64,000 bases of DNA from Nymphaea colorata (GCF_008831285.2 NC_045140.1:27546131-27610130); one strand, 5' to 3'. Positions 25,515-45,961 are shown, counted from the first letter of the stretch. The notes: generated by a model from the sequence alone, not told the origin. Made by a program: numbers and translations.

Positions 25515-26728
25515 TTTTTGATTGATGTAGCTCAATCATACCCTCAATTTATAATGGCTTGTTAGGAGTTTTTTTTTTCAAACTTTTGTCACAAGGAAAA
25601 TAAATATGCATAAAACAACAGTAAACAAAAAGTACATTCTGGACTATTGAGAAAAAAACATGGAGAAAAAGGTGACAACTAATATTATGAAGATATCTAT
25701 ATCACATTTGGTCCTTATTTTTTCTTGTAACCATCTATCATGATGGATCATACGGTCACGATGATTAGATGGTGGAATGACTTAAAAAACTAGAGTCGTC
25801 ATTTAATTTTTTCCTAATTTTTATAACAAATATATAATTATAAATATATATTATTAATGTTTCGAAATAAGATGGAGTTCAGGTTCTACAAAAAAGATGG
25901 AATTCAATGACAAAGAAGTGCTATTATACCGATCGAGTTAATCTGGGGCTTAAATGAGGTGCAAAAAGTTTCTCGATTCAACAGGTTTTTTGCTTTCTCT
26001 TCCCAAGATGTGAATGCATACATGATTCAATAGCAAACTTGCAAAGGATAGCGATATCAAAACAAAAAAAAAACATTCTTTAAAGATAGGATAACACTTC
26101 CATGCTGCAGATCGACGTTACCAACGTAACTGATCCCCTAACCATTCATTCGAGCTCTATTGTCGCGCAAAGTTTCAATTCAGATCATTATCTTATGTTC
26201 CGCATTTGAATTTTTCTACTAGGATCTTATTAATTTGTGTCATTGATTTCCAGAATTGTGCTTTGTTTAGATATGATCTAGACCTCCTTCAACTTGAAAC
26301 AAGATCCAATCCTGTTAATGTGTGCTTGGTGGTTGTCCGCTTCATAACGTTGATGTACATTGTTATAGAGGAGATCAATGTATTTAAGATTTGAATATGC
26401 TACATAATACCAACTTTCCAAATTTTTTTCCTTAATGCAGGCAAACACTGGATAGAAATCTTGTGTATTTTAATCCACCTTCTACAAACACGCTCCCATT
26501 GTGGAATGGGAATGCAAATCCCCATTCGACTGATTCCAAGATTGAAATCTTGGTGCTGCCAAACACTACATAAGTTTTTTTTAATGAAATGATCTGCAGA
26601 CACTTGATTAAGAGAAAATCAACATTGAAAGATTACTCAAATGTGAAAAATTCCAACAGTAAAAGCTCGGGAAGAATGGAAGGGTTGGTTCTGTTCTGCT
26701 GTCTCGCGTCATTCATCGAACCATTAGT

Positions 26729-27080
26729 TTGTTCAGATTTGGATCAAGTTTGATCGCTCCCCTTCAAACCTCGAGACGATGTGCAACGAATCATGCTATG
26801 CTGCTTTACCATCATCCACACCACCATCATCATCTATCATATCATCACCATCATCATCTATCATATCATCACCATCATCATCCTTCAAGAGGGATACGAC
26901 AAAAAGCAGACGCGATATGGGGGCGAGCCGAGCCTCCTCCGTCAATGCGTCCCGAGCCTGTGATACCATCATCATCATCATCCACCATCGTCTCATCTCC
27001 GTCCTTTCGCGCTTCCACGAATCGCAGCTATCGAACCTTAGACGCCGTTGGAGAACCCCTGAGGAGGAGCCGTACCGAGA

Positions 27081-27088
<8 letters not shown>
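26729..27088 (+). promoter_or_regulatory. Upstream ORF overlapping the CK2 alpha start codon
   Basis: A 119-codon frame in the presumed CK2 alpha leader ends with TAA at 27086-27088, so it overlaps the main ATG (27081) by 8 bases in another frame. It has a histidine-rich stretch (LSYHHHHHLSYHHHHH) encoded by a 24-bp tandem repeat. Translation of an overlapping upstream ORF would reduce initiation at the kinase ATG. Whether the mRNA begins far enough upstream to include it is unknown. A further 110-codon frame (26779-27111) also overlaps the start. The protein itself looks like low-complexity by-product rather than a conserved product. Confidence 0.4.
26825..26882. repeat. 24-bp CAT-rich tandem repeat upstream of CK2 alpha
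   Basis: Two full 24-bp units (26825-26848, 26849-26872), each CATCATCATCTATCATATCA plus TCAC, and a partial third. A further CATCAT run lies near 26966-26985. Likely part of the kinase leader or promoter. Confidence 0.9.
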
Positions 27089-34250
<7,162 letters not shown>

Positions 34251-36204
34251 CTGGCATAAGATTTAGTTTCACAATCTGGTGCATGGTTCAAGTGAACGTT
34301 GGATTCTGAGAAGCTGTATTGTTGTCGTCAGGTTTCCAATATTTTAGCATTTGTTCTACCCTCATTGACTTTTTTGAGTTTGCTGTAATCAGGGGTAGCA
34401 CAGTTGAAAAACAATTGCTATACAAAAGATTGGTTCTGCAGTTGCTTGCCTCAAGTTCATACGAACATATATGTCCCCATCTGGAATGCAATCTTAGATT
34501 GTATACAGCAAACGCTGCAGTCACACTTTATGAATTTTATGAATATTTGTTCCTTCAGGCTTGAACAAGGTCTGTTTCATTCTTCCTTTGGAGAAAAAGC
34601 TGATCAGGATACGCTAAGTGTGTGGAGAGGTTTTCTTTTTCTGTACATTATGAACAGATCTTTTTGTGCTCGACAGGCTTATACCTGATGCGCCGTTCGT
34701 TGGTTTGAGTTGCCAGTTACTCAAGCTGGGTATGAAAGTACTTGATAGTGAAGTTCGCTGTGAACCAAATCCAAACCGAGCTATGAGTTGCTTGGTTTGC
34801 TTAGGGTTGTGTAGCTATTTAAGGATAGGCATTTTGAATGGAATTTGTCGCTCAAAGTCGATGTTCATTGTAGCAATGTGTCGACTGTGGCAGTCAAACT
34901 CTTTAGTTATAATGCCTTCGACTCAGGTTGTGTAACTATAGCTTCGACTGCACCAGGCCTACCCTACCTTACCCCTTTGGATCCTACAAAACTTTGCCCT
35001 TTGTTCATAAAGAAGTCCTTTGCCAGCAGACAATGCCCATCTTTTTTAACTATACAGTGTAAACTCTCTTGGGAAATTTCAATGAAGTTTTTTGAGTTTA
35101 AACTTTAATAACCCAAACCACGCAATTCAGGGTCGGCGAACGCCTGCAAAAGCTCAATATTAGAAGCATCACTATTCAGGACAATTTCACGAGTAAAGAG
35201 TCGTGTTGCCCTGCGAAACACGTCTTAAAATTTTATCCAAAAATGCTCCCATCATCAACTCAACTAATAATAAGATAGAAACGGGAAAAGATGGGCCTTT
35301 AGACCGTAAAACAGAGAATTTTTATTTTTGAAATGGAAAACGGAGATGAGTTATCAAAGTAATATCTATCTATCTGCAATAAGTCTCACGTCCACATCGT
35401 ACCCCTTTTTGAAAATCTGTGGGAAGCATTTACAGTTGCAAATCGTACACAATCCTTGTCGGTCTTTTTCTCTCTTAACAACAGAAAAGTATTTCGATTA
35501 TTTTTCTCGATCAGTTTACATGAATCATAGAGTACCAAAGTTCTGGAAAACGGATGACTGGATATCTCAAAACAAAATAGAACTCATAGAATGGCCTGCA
35601 AAAGTCTGTTCATACGATACGGACGGTCTGAAAACTTAAGCTGATAATAGGTACAAGATCAACATTGATAGGAGACGCTTTTTGCTGCACACAGTGAGAG
35701 CATAAGTCACAAGGAGGAAAACTTAACCGCCTCAGAATACCAACATCATGTTGGTATTCTGCGGCAGTTGAGTTTTCCTGCAACATCGCTACGCTGAAAT
35801 AGCATTCAGGTATCCAAGGATTCCATACACTTCAAGAACCTCATCAACCAGGGCGACTTTCAGACCAAGCGTTTACTAGGCATATTGGAGACTCAGATAC
35901 GTTTACTAGTTCTTCATTCTACTATTAAAATAACATAAGTGACCTCCTAATTATCTAAATCATCAGGAACTTCAGTCAACAGCTAGGACTTGGAGTGTGG
36001 TTTCATGTGATCAATGCTGGATATTGCACTTCAAAAATATGCATGATGTATCATCTCATTTTATATTATTTACAGATGGGGAAAAAACATTACAACAAAA
36101 ATGAATTATGAAAAGGGCTACAAAAGAACCGTTAATTTTCTCTACAATAGCAATGAGAAGGACGTAGCAAGATGACTATGAAAGAATTCTTGATACAAAT
36201 TCGG
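34251..36204. other. Convergent intergenic region between CK2 alpha and prolyl 4-hydroxylase
   Basis: Both genes end here. About 34251-34700 is presumed CK2 alpha 3' untranslated sequence; small frames (34319-35108) show no recognisable protein. A near-perfect inverted repeat lies at 35715-35779, about 425 bases past the hydroxylase stop codon. No other gene or element is visible. Confidence 0.5.
35715..35779. repeat. 65-bp near-perfect inverted repeat (foldback)
   Basis: Left arm 35715-35746 and right arm 35748-35779 pair at 29 of 32 positions around a single C. The inner 14 bp (CAGAATACCAACAT) are perfect. It lies about 425-490 bases beyond the prolyl 4-hydroxylase stop, possibly within its 3' untranslated region. 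The 1-base loop is unlike a normal microRNA precursor, so a foldback element or a cruciform relic is more likely. Confidence 0.85.
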
Positions 36205-39200
36205 TTACTTGTCTACCTGATCTCTGATCCACTTTGTTGCCACCCATTTTTCTCCTTTTATCACAGGACAACTGCCATGTAGAGATGTCTGTACAAACAA
36301 GAAATAATTGGGAAACAAGGAAACGTAAATTCACTAATGCAGGCACATCAGTTGGTAGTCATGCAGAGTGAGCCACACAGATGATGAAGCATAAAAGACA
36401 ACCACATGGAAAAGGTCATGCAAAGTAACAAAGGAGGGTTTTTTTTATTCTTTTCAAGAAAGATGATGAGGATGAAAGCGATGAATACTCATAAAATGCT
36501 TGTGATATTGTGGTCTCTGATGGCAAAAAGGTGTTGCTTATAACCTAAAACTTCAATCATGGGATGAACACAACGTTTCTCATGAAGGGAACAGAATGCC
36601 TAGAGAAACATTACCACATCAATCGTGCCATTTGGAAAAAGTGAATAGAAAAGAAGTGCATCCCCTTGTCGTGGCTTTACTTTCAAACCAATACATTTTT
36701 TATAGTCATAGCCAATGTCAATATTCTTGCCATCCTGTACAGCAACCAATGAATGCAATCAATGGAATGAGTATACAATGCAAACCCATTGAATGGCAAA
36801 AACAACTCAATCAAATAATAAAAGAGCAGATATTCATATCTACCTCAAAGGGAAACATTGTTTCTCCACCATCTTCAACATCAGACAGATACAACAGGAA
36901 GGAAGCCACCTGGTCAAATTTAGTTCACTAAATTGTGAGAAACTAGCCAATTTGTAACATAACCACTTATTTAATTGTAAGCAATTATATCCAACATTCC
37001 CATAAGCATAAAAAAACCGAATAATATTTGCACAAACCAATAGTTTCCCTTAGTGATATGATAGCTTTTAAACAAATTATACACACAACCCAAATGGATG
37101 CTTCCATGGAATAACCAGTCACTAATGCACTCATACTTAGTGACAGCTATCAACTAGAAAAAGTCACAAAATGATAATCAAGAGTATGTAGTTCTTAATG
37201 TGCTATAATCAACATCATTGGATGACTATAAAATGATTTGGACAAGGTTTCTCAAGCTTTATGCAGGAGCTCGAATTATGGTTCCAGTGGTATAAGAATT
37301 CTGATAAAGTTCCAAAAAGACCATATGAACACAATCTTGTCTCTGTTCCAATGGCTGCTGCATGGTTTATAAAAGCAAAATCAATTATTAGGCACCCAAA
37401 GCAGAGAGCATTTTTAAATAGCATGAGAATATAGGTCATTGAGTAAACGCTAGGAGTATAAGCAGGAAGTTAACAAGTTGCATCTTATAACCTCAATATT
37501 TTTAGTATAGTACTCCTAATACCAGGTGCTGCAGAGTTGCTGCAGACCAGGAAAGTAAGAGAGTTCGTGTCTTCCCTTACGGCTTACCACCTTAAGGGTT
37601 CTCATTTAGCAAAATTCCCAAGTGCCACAAACTTTGATTTAACAGCTTTGACCAATCATTGCTGAAATGTTCATCTTTCATGGAAAAGAATGATATTAGG
37701 GGGTTTATCATGTTGAGCAATAGACTTCACCATTTCATGCCGTAGCTGAGATCATCATGTTCATGAAAGGTAATTTTCAGCATCATGTCCTTCATTTGTA
37801 ATTAAATTACTGAATTATGACTATATCCTCTGACCATACATCAACAAAATTTCCTTGCAGTCCAAAATCTATGCAACATGGAAGCTGGTATGGGTCAAGA
37901 CATGGGCAAAAAGTAACTTCAAAAAATTTTGGGTGTTGGGACACGGCTATGCCACATAATAGGAATATTTTTCAACAAAGAGCCATGTAAACTACAAAAA
38001 TCATTAATCCGCTTTTAGTAATTATTAATCAATAAAAGTGGCATAATTAGTGTATTAAATTGAAATTTTTTCCTCATTTTACAACTACCATACAAGAGAG
38101 TATATCAAAGTAGAAAAATAATAAAGTAGAAGAGCGAGAGGCATCATAGCAAAGAACAAGAGAGTATCATAACAAAGAATTTTTATGCTGCTAAAGCTTC
38201 AATGATTAAGATAAAATATTATATTAGAAACTAACAAGGCATATACCAAAATTGCAATAAAAAACAAAATTGTATTCCGTTTCTGGACAGAAGTAGTCTT
38301 GGTCAAATTTGGACCAAAACAGACATGGATACATTGACGAATTGACACTTCCCTGGCCATGTTGGAACAATGTCCAGAGCTGTATCCATGTCTGCACCTG
38401 TGTCCTGTCATCTGAGATGGGTGCAGTGCTCAAAACGAAATGCCCCTGTGATAAAGCCCAAACCAATTTGGTCTGGCTATTAGGCAGTGGCTGTTTACTT
38501 CAGAACATCTGGAAGGAAGAAAACAAGCTACAAGCAACTAAGTGTCCACTACATCTCAAAAGAACATGTGGACGAGTACATGATGAAATTATAGCATGTT
38601 GGGACTTTTTTAAATGAAGAATGATTCTTCAAGAGTTAGATTAGTGGCACAGAAAATTCGACTGTGGGTCAAAAGATTGCTCCAATTACAGACAGTAATC
38701 TTTTGTCTAGTAAAAGAAAAAAGCAAGTAAATTTCTTCTAGTAGAAGACCATGCTTAGCATAAATGTGGTGTGCATGAAAGCAAAAGCTGAAAGCCTGAA
38801 ACAGTAGCCATGAAGAATAGGCATGGCACAAAGAAGTAGAGGAGACAACAGAATGCAAACCCGGAAGCACATATTATCAGAAACACTTAAAGACTGAGTT
38901 GATAATACTACTGTATACCCTCTGGCTCTTTTGTGGACCATATTCAGCAGGGTTGAAGACATCATAATGAGAATCATATTTCTGCCCTATTTCATAACGT
39001 AACACATTGAAAGCCTGAAAGAAAATCATATCAACAATCAAAATATTGCATTACTAAGTAATACATTAACAAGTTTATATCAAAGTGACTTCAAATGTTA
39101 ATATCCTCTAAAGAAAATTAGCAACTGAGGCAGTTGACTAACCGATCTCATCTCACTCAGCCTTGTCATGTTTCTAAGGTCTCGACTTGATGAGAGCAGA

Positions 39201-41957
39201 AATTACAAGAAACAAGAGAAAGACAGCAAAACTGGATAAGAAAGAGGTAATAACAGAAGTTACAGAACCATATTTTTGTGACCAAGAGAACTATCCTCAG
39301 GGCGTTTTAAAAATATTATGATGTATTGGAAGTCTCAAACTAGCTTAGAAAGAAAAAAGTATCATGGTAGTTTTGAAATATCAGTAACCACAACATGACA
39401 GACTAAAACAATATGGTTGAAGTAGTAGATATGATGCCACATTTTGAGAGTCATTTATTTATTTTGAAAATAATCCTTCCATTCTTCCTTAGAGTAAAGC
39501 CTGTCTTCAAGTTTTGGGTGGTGTGGGAAGCAATCCTAGCCAAATTTGCTCAAAGAGACCAAGCATCCATCTGCAACAAAGCAAACAGGTAATGCCACTG
39601 ACACCATTTTACAGTCCAACATCAGAAGTCAGACACAGGTTCTTCATGACCCTAAAAAAACTAATCAGAACTCAATCCAAGTTTATTAACTTGAAATAAC
39701 ATATATTTATTTATTCATACGAAGAATGTGCATACGTATATCTATAAGTCAGGGATCAGTTGGCTAAACAACAACTTGGATGACTAGCTGACTAGTCTGT
39801 CCAACTAGTTGCTGGTTTGAAATGCAAGCCCACCATCACCGATAACTGACTCAACCGATTGGCCAGAATTTAACCACATGATGATTAAAATTTTCAGTCA
39901 CAAGAAAAATATACGAGATGATAGACAAATGTAATTAGACAACAAACTGTCATTGAAAATCTGAAGAAGCATGACATATTAATGTAAATGAGCACTCTGG
40001 TGCAAGTATAAAAAGCCCAGGGAGCATGTAAAAAACCTCCAAGATGAGAAAGAGAAGATATAAAACCATAGATAAGGAAAGAAACCAAAAGAAAAAAGAT
40101 AGTGCAGCATCCACAGAAGACCTTGAGCTGATAAACAAACTCTACCTCACCATGTGCTCTTGGAAGCATTGTTGCCTTTGCAATCTTTTGCTCTATAAGG
40201 GCCAATATTCCTGTTTTATCTTCTGTTGCACTAATAAATGTACCTGAACTGTTGCAGAGATCAGTCAAATCTTCAAAGTTTAACTGGAATCATTACAAAC
40301 TCAGCTCTATGTCACACATGTGTAGGATGTGGATGCCGTGTGTGTGTATATATTCTACCTATCAATGATTCAAAGAAAAAGAAAGCAAATTATCCATTTC
40401 CAAGCCCAAGCTTTCTCTGCACAGGCACCTGAATTGATACGACTCGGTTCATCAACCTTTTTCTGAAGATCCCATGTTACTTAGATGCTGAAGGGTTGTG
40501 TGAGATTCTATGCTATCTGTTTCAGATGAACAAGCTTGGAGCTTGCCAATCAGTTTATTTAGATGAAGAGTATATTTCTATTTTCCTGTGATTCCCGAAC
40601 ACACTCTCATTTTCCTACACCAAGCAATTCTGCACATAATTACCCAAAGCTTTAAAATCTGTCCTTAGATAGGTAGCATGATGTGTAAAGCTCATTAAGA
40701 ACTCTGACGTTGCATTGTAAAATGGGGGCTACTTGAAGAGAAGCGTTAATGACCGAAGTATCACGGGCCCTAATGAGAGGACTCTATTCGCAAATCAAAT
40801 GCTTACACTGGTCAGTCTGTTTATGCAAAAGAGACTTCAAAGAATGGAAATTTTACCACATTAAAGTCTCGTCTAGTAAGCCACCTTTAAGAAACAGGCA
40901 AAAAGGATATCCAAACAACAAGTGACTTCAAGACATGCACAATCCGGACTCCAGAGGTTAATGATTTGTTATCCCCCTTTCTGCCGCTGATGGAGCATCT
41001 CCAGCACCCTCCAGTTCCTGGGTTCTAACCACAAGTACAATGACTTTGTTTATTCTGGGGCAACACGACACAAAAAGGTTCTCCATGTGCTACGTCGTGT
41101 TAAGCGCTTCCTCCATATTATGTTGTATGATATGTAAAGGGACCAAAAGTAACATGGCTAACCTCTCGCTTTCCATACTTATACTTCAGCCGAGATTTCC
41201 CATGGTCAACTAATACGAAAATGTGATCGACAAACTTTTACTCGTCCAATATGAAAAACACACTTTCAGCAAGTTAATTTCACATTGGAAACGATCTTAA
41301 AGAATTGCCAATAGAGGACCATTCCCCAATAGGCTTCCTATTCGTTACCTAGTTCTGATTCCCTGGGTATGCTCCCGCGTCTCCCCCTTGCGCAGCGCAA
41401 GTGTGGATGGTGCCATGGTCGCCTTGGCGATCTTGATGATAGTCCGGCATTGCTCCGGGTCCGCGAATCTGGGGAAGTACAATGCGCGAGGCCTCCAACT
41501 CAGTACCTGACTCCCATGAACAATCAATTCGTTCAGAGATCAAATTCTCAAAATCCCCGTAATTTAAAAGAAGAAGGAAACGAAGGACCAAAAACTCAAC
41601 GAGAAGAAAACCTGGAAGGGAATTGAGTTAACGGAAGGATCACCGGTTCTGCCGTGTGGCATCGAAACCGACGGTTCCTCCTCCAGCAATCCTCGGTTTC
41701 TCATCTCCCGCGAGCTCGCAGACAAATCCTACCACCCATCGCCACCATCTTGAGAGAGAGAGAGAGGGAGGGAGAGAGATGGAGAGAGAGAGAGAGAGAG
41801 AGAGATGTCGATTTTGACGTACTTGAGAAAGGATAAGGAGGGAAAGGAAGAATCCAGCAACGAAGGAGAGGGCGCAGAGAAGGACGACGAGTGGCAGAAT
41901 CATCTTCCTGCCGCTGTTCCATGAAGAAGACCCCTTTCCCTTCGTCTTCATCATCAT
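36205..41957 (-). CDS. Prolyl 4-hydroxylase, 2-oxoglutarate/Fe(II)-dependent, type II membrane protein (8 exons, 292 aa)
   Basis: Exons in transcript order: 41957-41823, 41728-41612, 41506-41349, 40248-40146, 39014-38919, 36909-36844, 36734-36615, 36288-36205; phases 0,0,2,0,0,0,0. The N-terminus (MMMKTKGKGSSSWNSGRKM) is basic and is followed by one hydrophobic anchor, ILPLVVLLCALSFVAGFFLS. The catalytic domain starts near VLSWRPRALYFPRF (85). Iron ligands are His187 and Asp189 in KYDSHYDVF and His269 in TSLHGSCPV; the 2-oxoglutarate lysine is Lys279 in KGEKW, ten residues after the last His. Also present are SSGTFISA, VASFLLYLSDVEDGGETMFP and DALLFYS. These enzymes hydroxylate prolines of cell-wall extensins and arabinogalactan proteins in the ER/Golgi before O-glycosylation. 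Length and exon pattern match plant P4Hs. Intron 1 is only 94 bp and mostly CT repeats. Several ATGs start the frame; the first of three is used here. Confidence 0.95.
37915..38440. repeat. Dispersed repeat copy in prolyl 4-hydroxylase intron 5
   Basis: A longer relative of 30205-30590. It opens TTTTGGGTGTTGGGACACGG, later has AAACTAACAAGGCATA and ends in the ATCCATGTCTGCACCTGTGT region. Between the opening and the shared core it has about 200 extra AT-rich bases. It lies inside the 2.0-kb intron 36910-38918. Confidence 0.6.
41753..41805. repeat. (GA)n microsatellite inside P4H intron 1
   Basis: Interrupted GA repeats fill most of the 94-bp intron 41729-41822. On the gene's strand this is a long CT tract, which can serve as the polypyrimidine tract for the acceptor at 41729. 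Length changes here could affect splicing. Confidence 0.9.
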
Positions 41958-44900
41958 CAGCCCTGTTCCTTCACAACACCAGCGTGGTTAAACCGCTAGA
42001 GAGCGAGCGAGAGAAAGAGAGGAGGGCGGTGGAGATATTTGACCTCTCCATTCAATACCGTAACAACTTGAACAAAGATCTGTTCTCCTGGTTAGCGACA
42101 CGATTCTCTTCTCGTACTTTTTTTCTTAGCAGCATTTGGATTGTTGGTGATGTTTTGAGCGCATTGCACCAGAATCTTGCTTCCTGGTTTTGTTCCCCAT
42201 TGTTCGTTCCGTGATGTTAGAAAATCCAATGCCGAAATCAGAAGAGTGCCATTTAAAATGATAAAAAACTGTACCTTTCTATCACATTATGGAGCCATTT
42301 GATTACTTGCAATACTAGCTTCAAGATCTCATATTCTTTGTTTGAAAGATGCATGAATTGCCACAAGAATACGCAGTTTAATACATGAATTTATACTCCG
42401 ACGTCCTTTTACTAGAAAATTAAATCAATCCCGAGGTAATCAAACTTCCCCTTTGAGTTTAGATGGTAGATATATCATAGCGTCCAGAAAAATTCTAGCT
42501 CAACCATCATTCAAGACGCGTGAACACAAAGGGGATTTTATTTCCGAATCTTGGTATACAAACTCATGTTCAAGTAAAATTGTCCTGATACGAAAGAATA
42601 TGTTTCAAGAGCCCAAGTTTGGGCTGTCTTAAGAATAGTATTTCAACCAACGAGTCTTCCACATGCAAGTAGAGTTTCAGTGACAATAAAATGGAAGGTC
42701 TCTACCTAACTTGATGTCGAAAAGGAAAAGTGCTTTGGTAGTGAACTAGATTTGTGCAAAAGTTATGCTATTTTATATTAGTGTGCTAAAGAGCTCCTTC
42801 GATGACTTTTACCAAAGGCTATCACGGATTTAGGTTTGTGCCATGAATGTCTTGATCAACAATACTTTTTCAATATCTTCTTTGTTTTGGTGAGAAAGCT
42901 GGGGTTAGGCCGGCCTCAACTAAATTATGCCAACAAACAGACACTCCAATATCTTTTTCATGACAAGGAACCTTGCAAAAGCAAAAACTTCAAATAAGGC
43001 CCGACTTCCATGCCTTACCATCGAAAAGCTTAAAGTGCACAACAGCAATGGTTCTAAGGTTAGGTCAGCTTGCGCAAGGAGTTGACACCCTTGGAATTCA
43101 GACTAAGAATTGGTTGAATACCAGTTTTTGGTCCGACCAGCTATGCCAAACCCCTGGTGGTGGCGACATCGGTGACCTTTCCTCGATAAATGAGGGATTT
43201 GACTTCCATAAAGGCATCACTGTGGCCAATAACCTAGTGGGAATCACCCTTTATTCAAGATCCTAAATGACAATTGTTGCATGTGAACATTATAGATTTA
43301 AATAGATAAGGTCTATGGCAGCTAGATGCATTAGAGGTAGTGTCGGAATTGGAAAAGAGTTGAGCAGTTCAACCACAGGTTCAAGAACTGGTTTTTGAAA
43401 ACGACCGCAACTTTTGTTTTTTTTTTTTCCGGGTGAGCAAAAAGGTTATACCGCGAGAGCTCAAGCCCCCTCATTCCCTTTGCTCCAAGGGTCCAAAGCT
43501 ACATTGGTGCCAGGAGCTGAAATCTTTACATGTTTTAACTTGCACGTAGGACCCATCCTCCTTATGGTATTAAGATCATTAGTGCTCATAATATGGACTC
43601 CTCATCGTAATAGATAATGCAAGTTCTTTATATCTTTTCTGATACGTGATTTGTTAGATCATGGTCACCTGCTCTCCTCATGACCCTTGCAATAACAAAG
43701 TAAAGGCACCCTGGCTTGACATGCCAAGTTTTTCATTTAGAAAACGGCTTTCATGAGATTACTGTGTTGGCAACAACTTACTGAACATGATGACAACCCT
43801 GTGCAAATGGGTTCCTGAAAAGCAATGAGTCCTGAAAGAGTGAGCCTCCTAGCTACCATTACTAGTGGGCACTACACATCCATGACCTGACAAAAATGTA
43901 CTCAAAATGCCCTCTTTGAATTGTGCTGTCATGATCTTAAAAGTGGAAGTATACAGTGCCTCTTTCACCACTGAGGGTTGAAAACATGATTAAACTCCAC
44001 TCCTCATCTCTTCTGGTTGGGAGCAGTGAAAGTGGCGACACTGGTTCATGACTAATCACTTTCATGGTGGACCTGGAAGGTTGTGAAGGAGGGTGGTCCT
44101 TGCCTCCATGCCAATTACAAGGTGGCTACTGGGTGGAGCTGCTTTAGTGATGCCCATGTACCAATGCATGTAGGGTTGCAAAGGGATGGGACTTAGAGCT
44201 TGCAGAGTTTTCCAATTCTTGACTGTAAAGAAATTCAAAATAATCTTGTAGTCAAGTGGGTCTAATAGTGATGGTCTGAAGTTCAATACTTATTAAGGGT
44301 TCGGATCAATGTATTACTGACTAGCTGGATCGTCTAAGGCCTTGTAAATTTAATCTACAGCATAATTGGTTGATGCAGTAAGAACATCCTTTTGGCATAA
44401 GTCCCAAATTATAGTAGGGAGCTTGAAAGGATTCTGAACTAAGATCATAAAATTTGAAGATCAAACTCGCCTTTTTATTCTGTTCTTAGGTCAGGCCGTT
44501 TAACTCGTGCAAAAGGTGATCCTCAATGTAGATCTTAGATTTTAATGCCACATTTAGATTTTAATGTACATCTTCTGCCACATTAGTACCATGACCTTAA
44601 ACTCTGAGGTTCAAATATCCCTTTACAGTGCGTTTAATTAGGTGAACCAAGATTTGTAGGATCTTAGATCTGAGGTTTTTAGATAATTGATCCCTAATAC
44701 GGATCTGAAGTCCTATGTTTAAAAGATTCAAGTATTACACTATAGTCGGATCTTGAAATCCATGAATGTCAGGTCAGACCCCCTTCCCCTCTTGAGATTT
44801 ATGCATCTAAGGTATAATCGTGACCTTAAAATCACAGTTTTCAAATCAACAGTGTGTCAGAACTATAGACTCAAAGTGGCCTCTAAGCAAATCAAAGCTT

Positions 44901-45928
44901 TTGGTGGAAAAGTTGGAGTATCTTGAGAAGTTGACACTCGGGGGAACAACTGGAGGGCGTTGCAGACACTCACCACCTAAGTTGATAGCTTGAACACATT
45001 CAAAAATGTCTATGATTGCAGAAAAAGAAGAAAGGGGATCGACCCAACGAAGCCTATATCATTCATGACCAAGAGAATGTTTTACCTACTTGAAAAACTT
45101 TATTGCTTTCATTATATCTACGTCATGATTTGTTGGTGGGAACAAGGATTTGAAGTAAAGAGAATTTTGATGAAAAAGATGTACAAATAGTCTTGAAAAA
45201 TCATCACTGAAAACAGGGCATTAACAATGTCAGACTGAGTGCATAAAAATTGCAATCCAGAAGCAACTAAGCTGTCTAACTCTGCCACAGGTTTTTGGTA
45301 GTAGAAAATCTGCATTTTCCAAATGTAAGAGGGTCGTGCACGGATATAGAAAAATCATGCAATTTGCATGGCGTCGGATTTGAGTCAGCACAACCTGCAC
45401 CTTTAGATCTTACAGATATGGTTAACAACGAGTTGTTGGCAAGCGTTCTACTGCTCTAGAGGGCAGCAAGGCACGAAACAGTAGGTCGGGGACCTTCCCA
45501 TCGAGCACTCCGTCCAGAATAATTTGGTGAAAGCTTTTAAGCTTCTTTTTTCAGTTGGCAATAGCAACATGCCATCGTCATGCTTACGAACTATATAATG
45601 TTTTCTTGGACAAGTTTTGTTTTATTCTTTCTTTTTGGTAGTGTGGTTGAGTTTCTATGACTTGTAAAAATCTCAGAAATTTCGAAGTATTCTTGTAAAA
45701 TATCATTTACACATCCAAATAAACCAATTGAAGCATGGATTTTTTTAACAATAATCATATCTAATTGTGTGCAACGGCACTATCTGAATAGCTAAGGCTC
45801 ATTTTCTTGAGTATTCTGAGAGAGAGAGAGAGAGGGTGGGTCTGGCCTACAGGGACATGCATTGTGCCAAGATATGAAGCCAATGCATTCTTAACAGATA
45901 AACTTATTCCATTCTATAGAGGGGGGTG

Positions 45929-45930
<2 letters not shown>

Positions 45931-45959
<29 letters not shown>
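45931..45959. repeat. (GA)n microsatellite
   Basis: About 14 GA dinucleotides following a short G-run; a second, shorter GA tract lies about 110 bases to the left (45819-45834). Confidence 0.9.

Positions 45960-45961
<2 letters not shown>

Larger units (their letters stand above)
24795..25633. repeat. Degenerate duplicate of Mpv17-like intron 2 segment (source 19600-20155)
   Basis: Ordered matches in the same orientation link this span to 19600-20155: TAATATGCATTT, TGGAACTTCAGT, CTGGCATCTG versus CCGGCATCTG, GCTACAACTTATT, GCACCCAAGTCA versus TCACCCAAGTCA, TAGGATTTGTA versus AGGATTTGTAA, CACAAGGCT, GATGTAGCTCA versus GATGTGGCTCA, and CAAGGAAAA. Divergence is substantial with many small indels. 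The copy holds no exon sequence. It is interrupted at about 25204-25490 by a MITE and its tandem partial copy. Confidence 0.75.
23452..27080. other. Intergenic between divergent Mpv17-like and CK2 alpha genes
   Basis: The two genes point away from each other. Next to 23452 is the likely promoter and leader of the Mpv17-like gene. About 24490-24620 is a relative of a repeat at 16910-17005. About 24795-25633 is a degenerate copy of part of the Mpv17-like gene's second intron, with a MITE inside. The interval 25640-26640 is AT-rich with no signal. About 26700-27080 is the presumed promoter and leader of CK2 alpha, with CAT-rich repeats and an upstream ORF. Confidence 0.5.
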
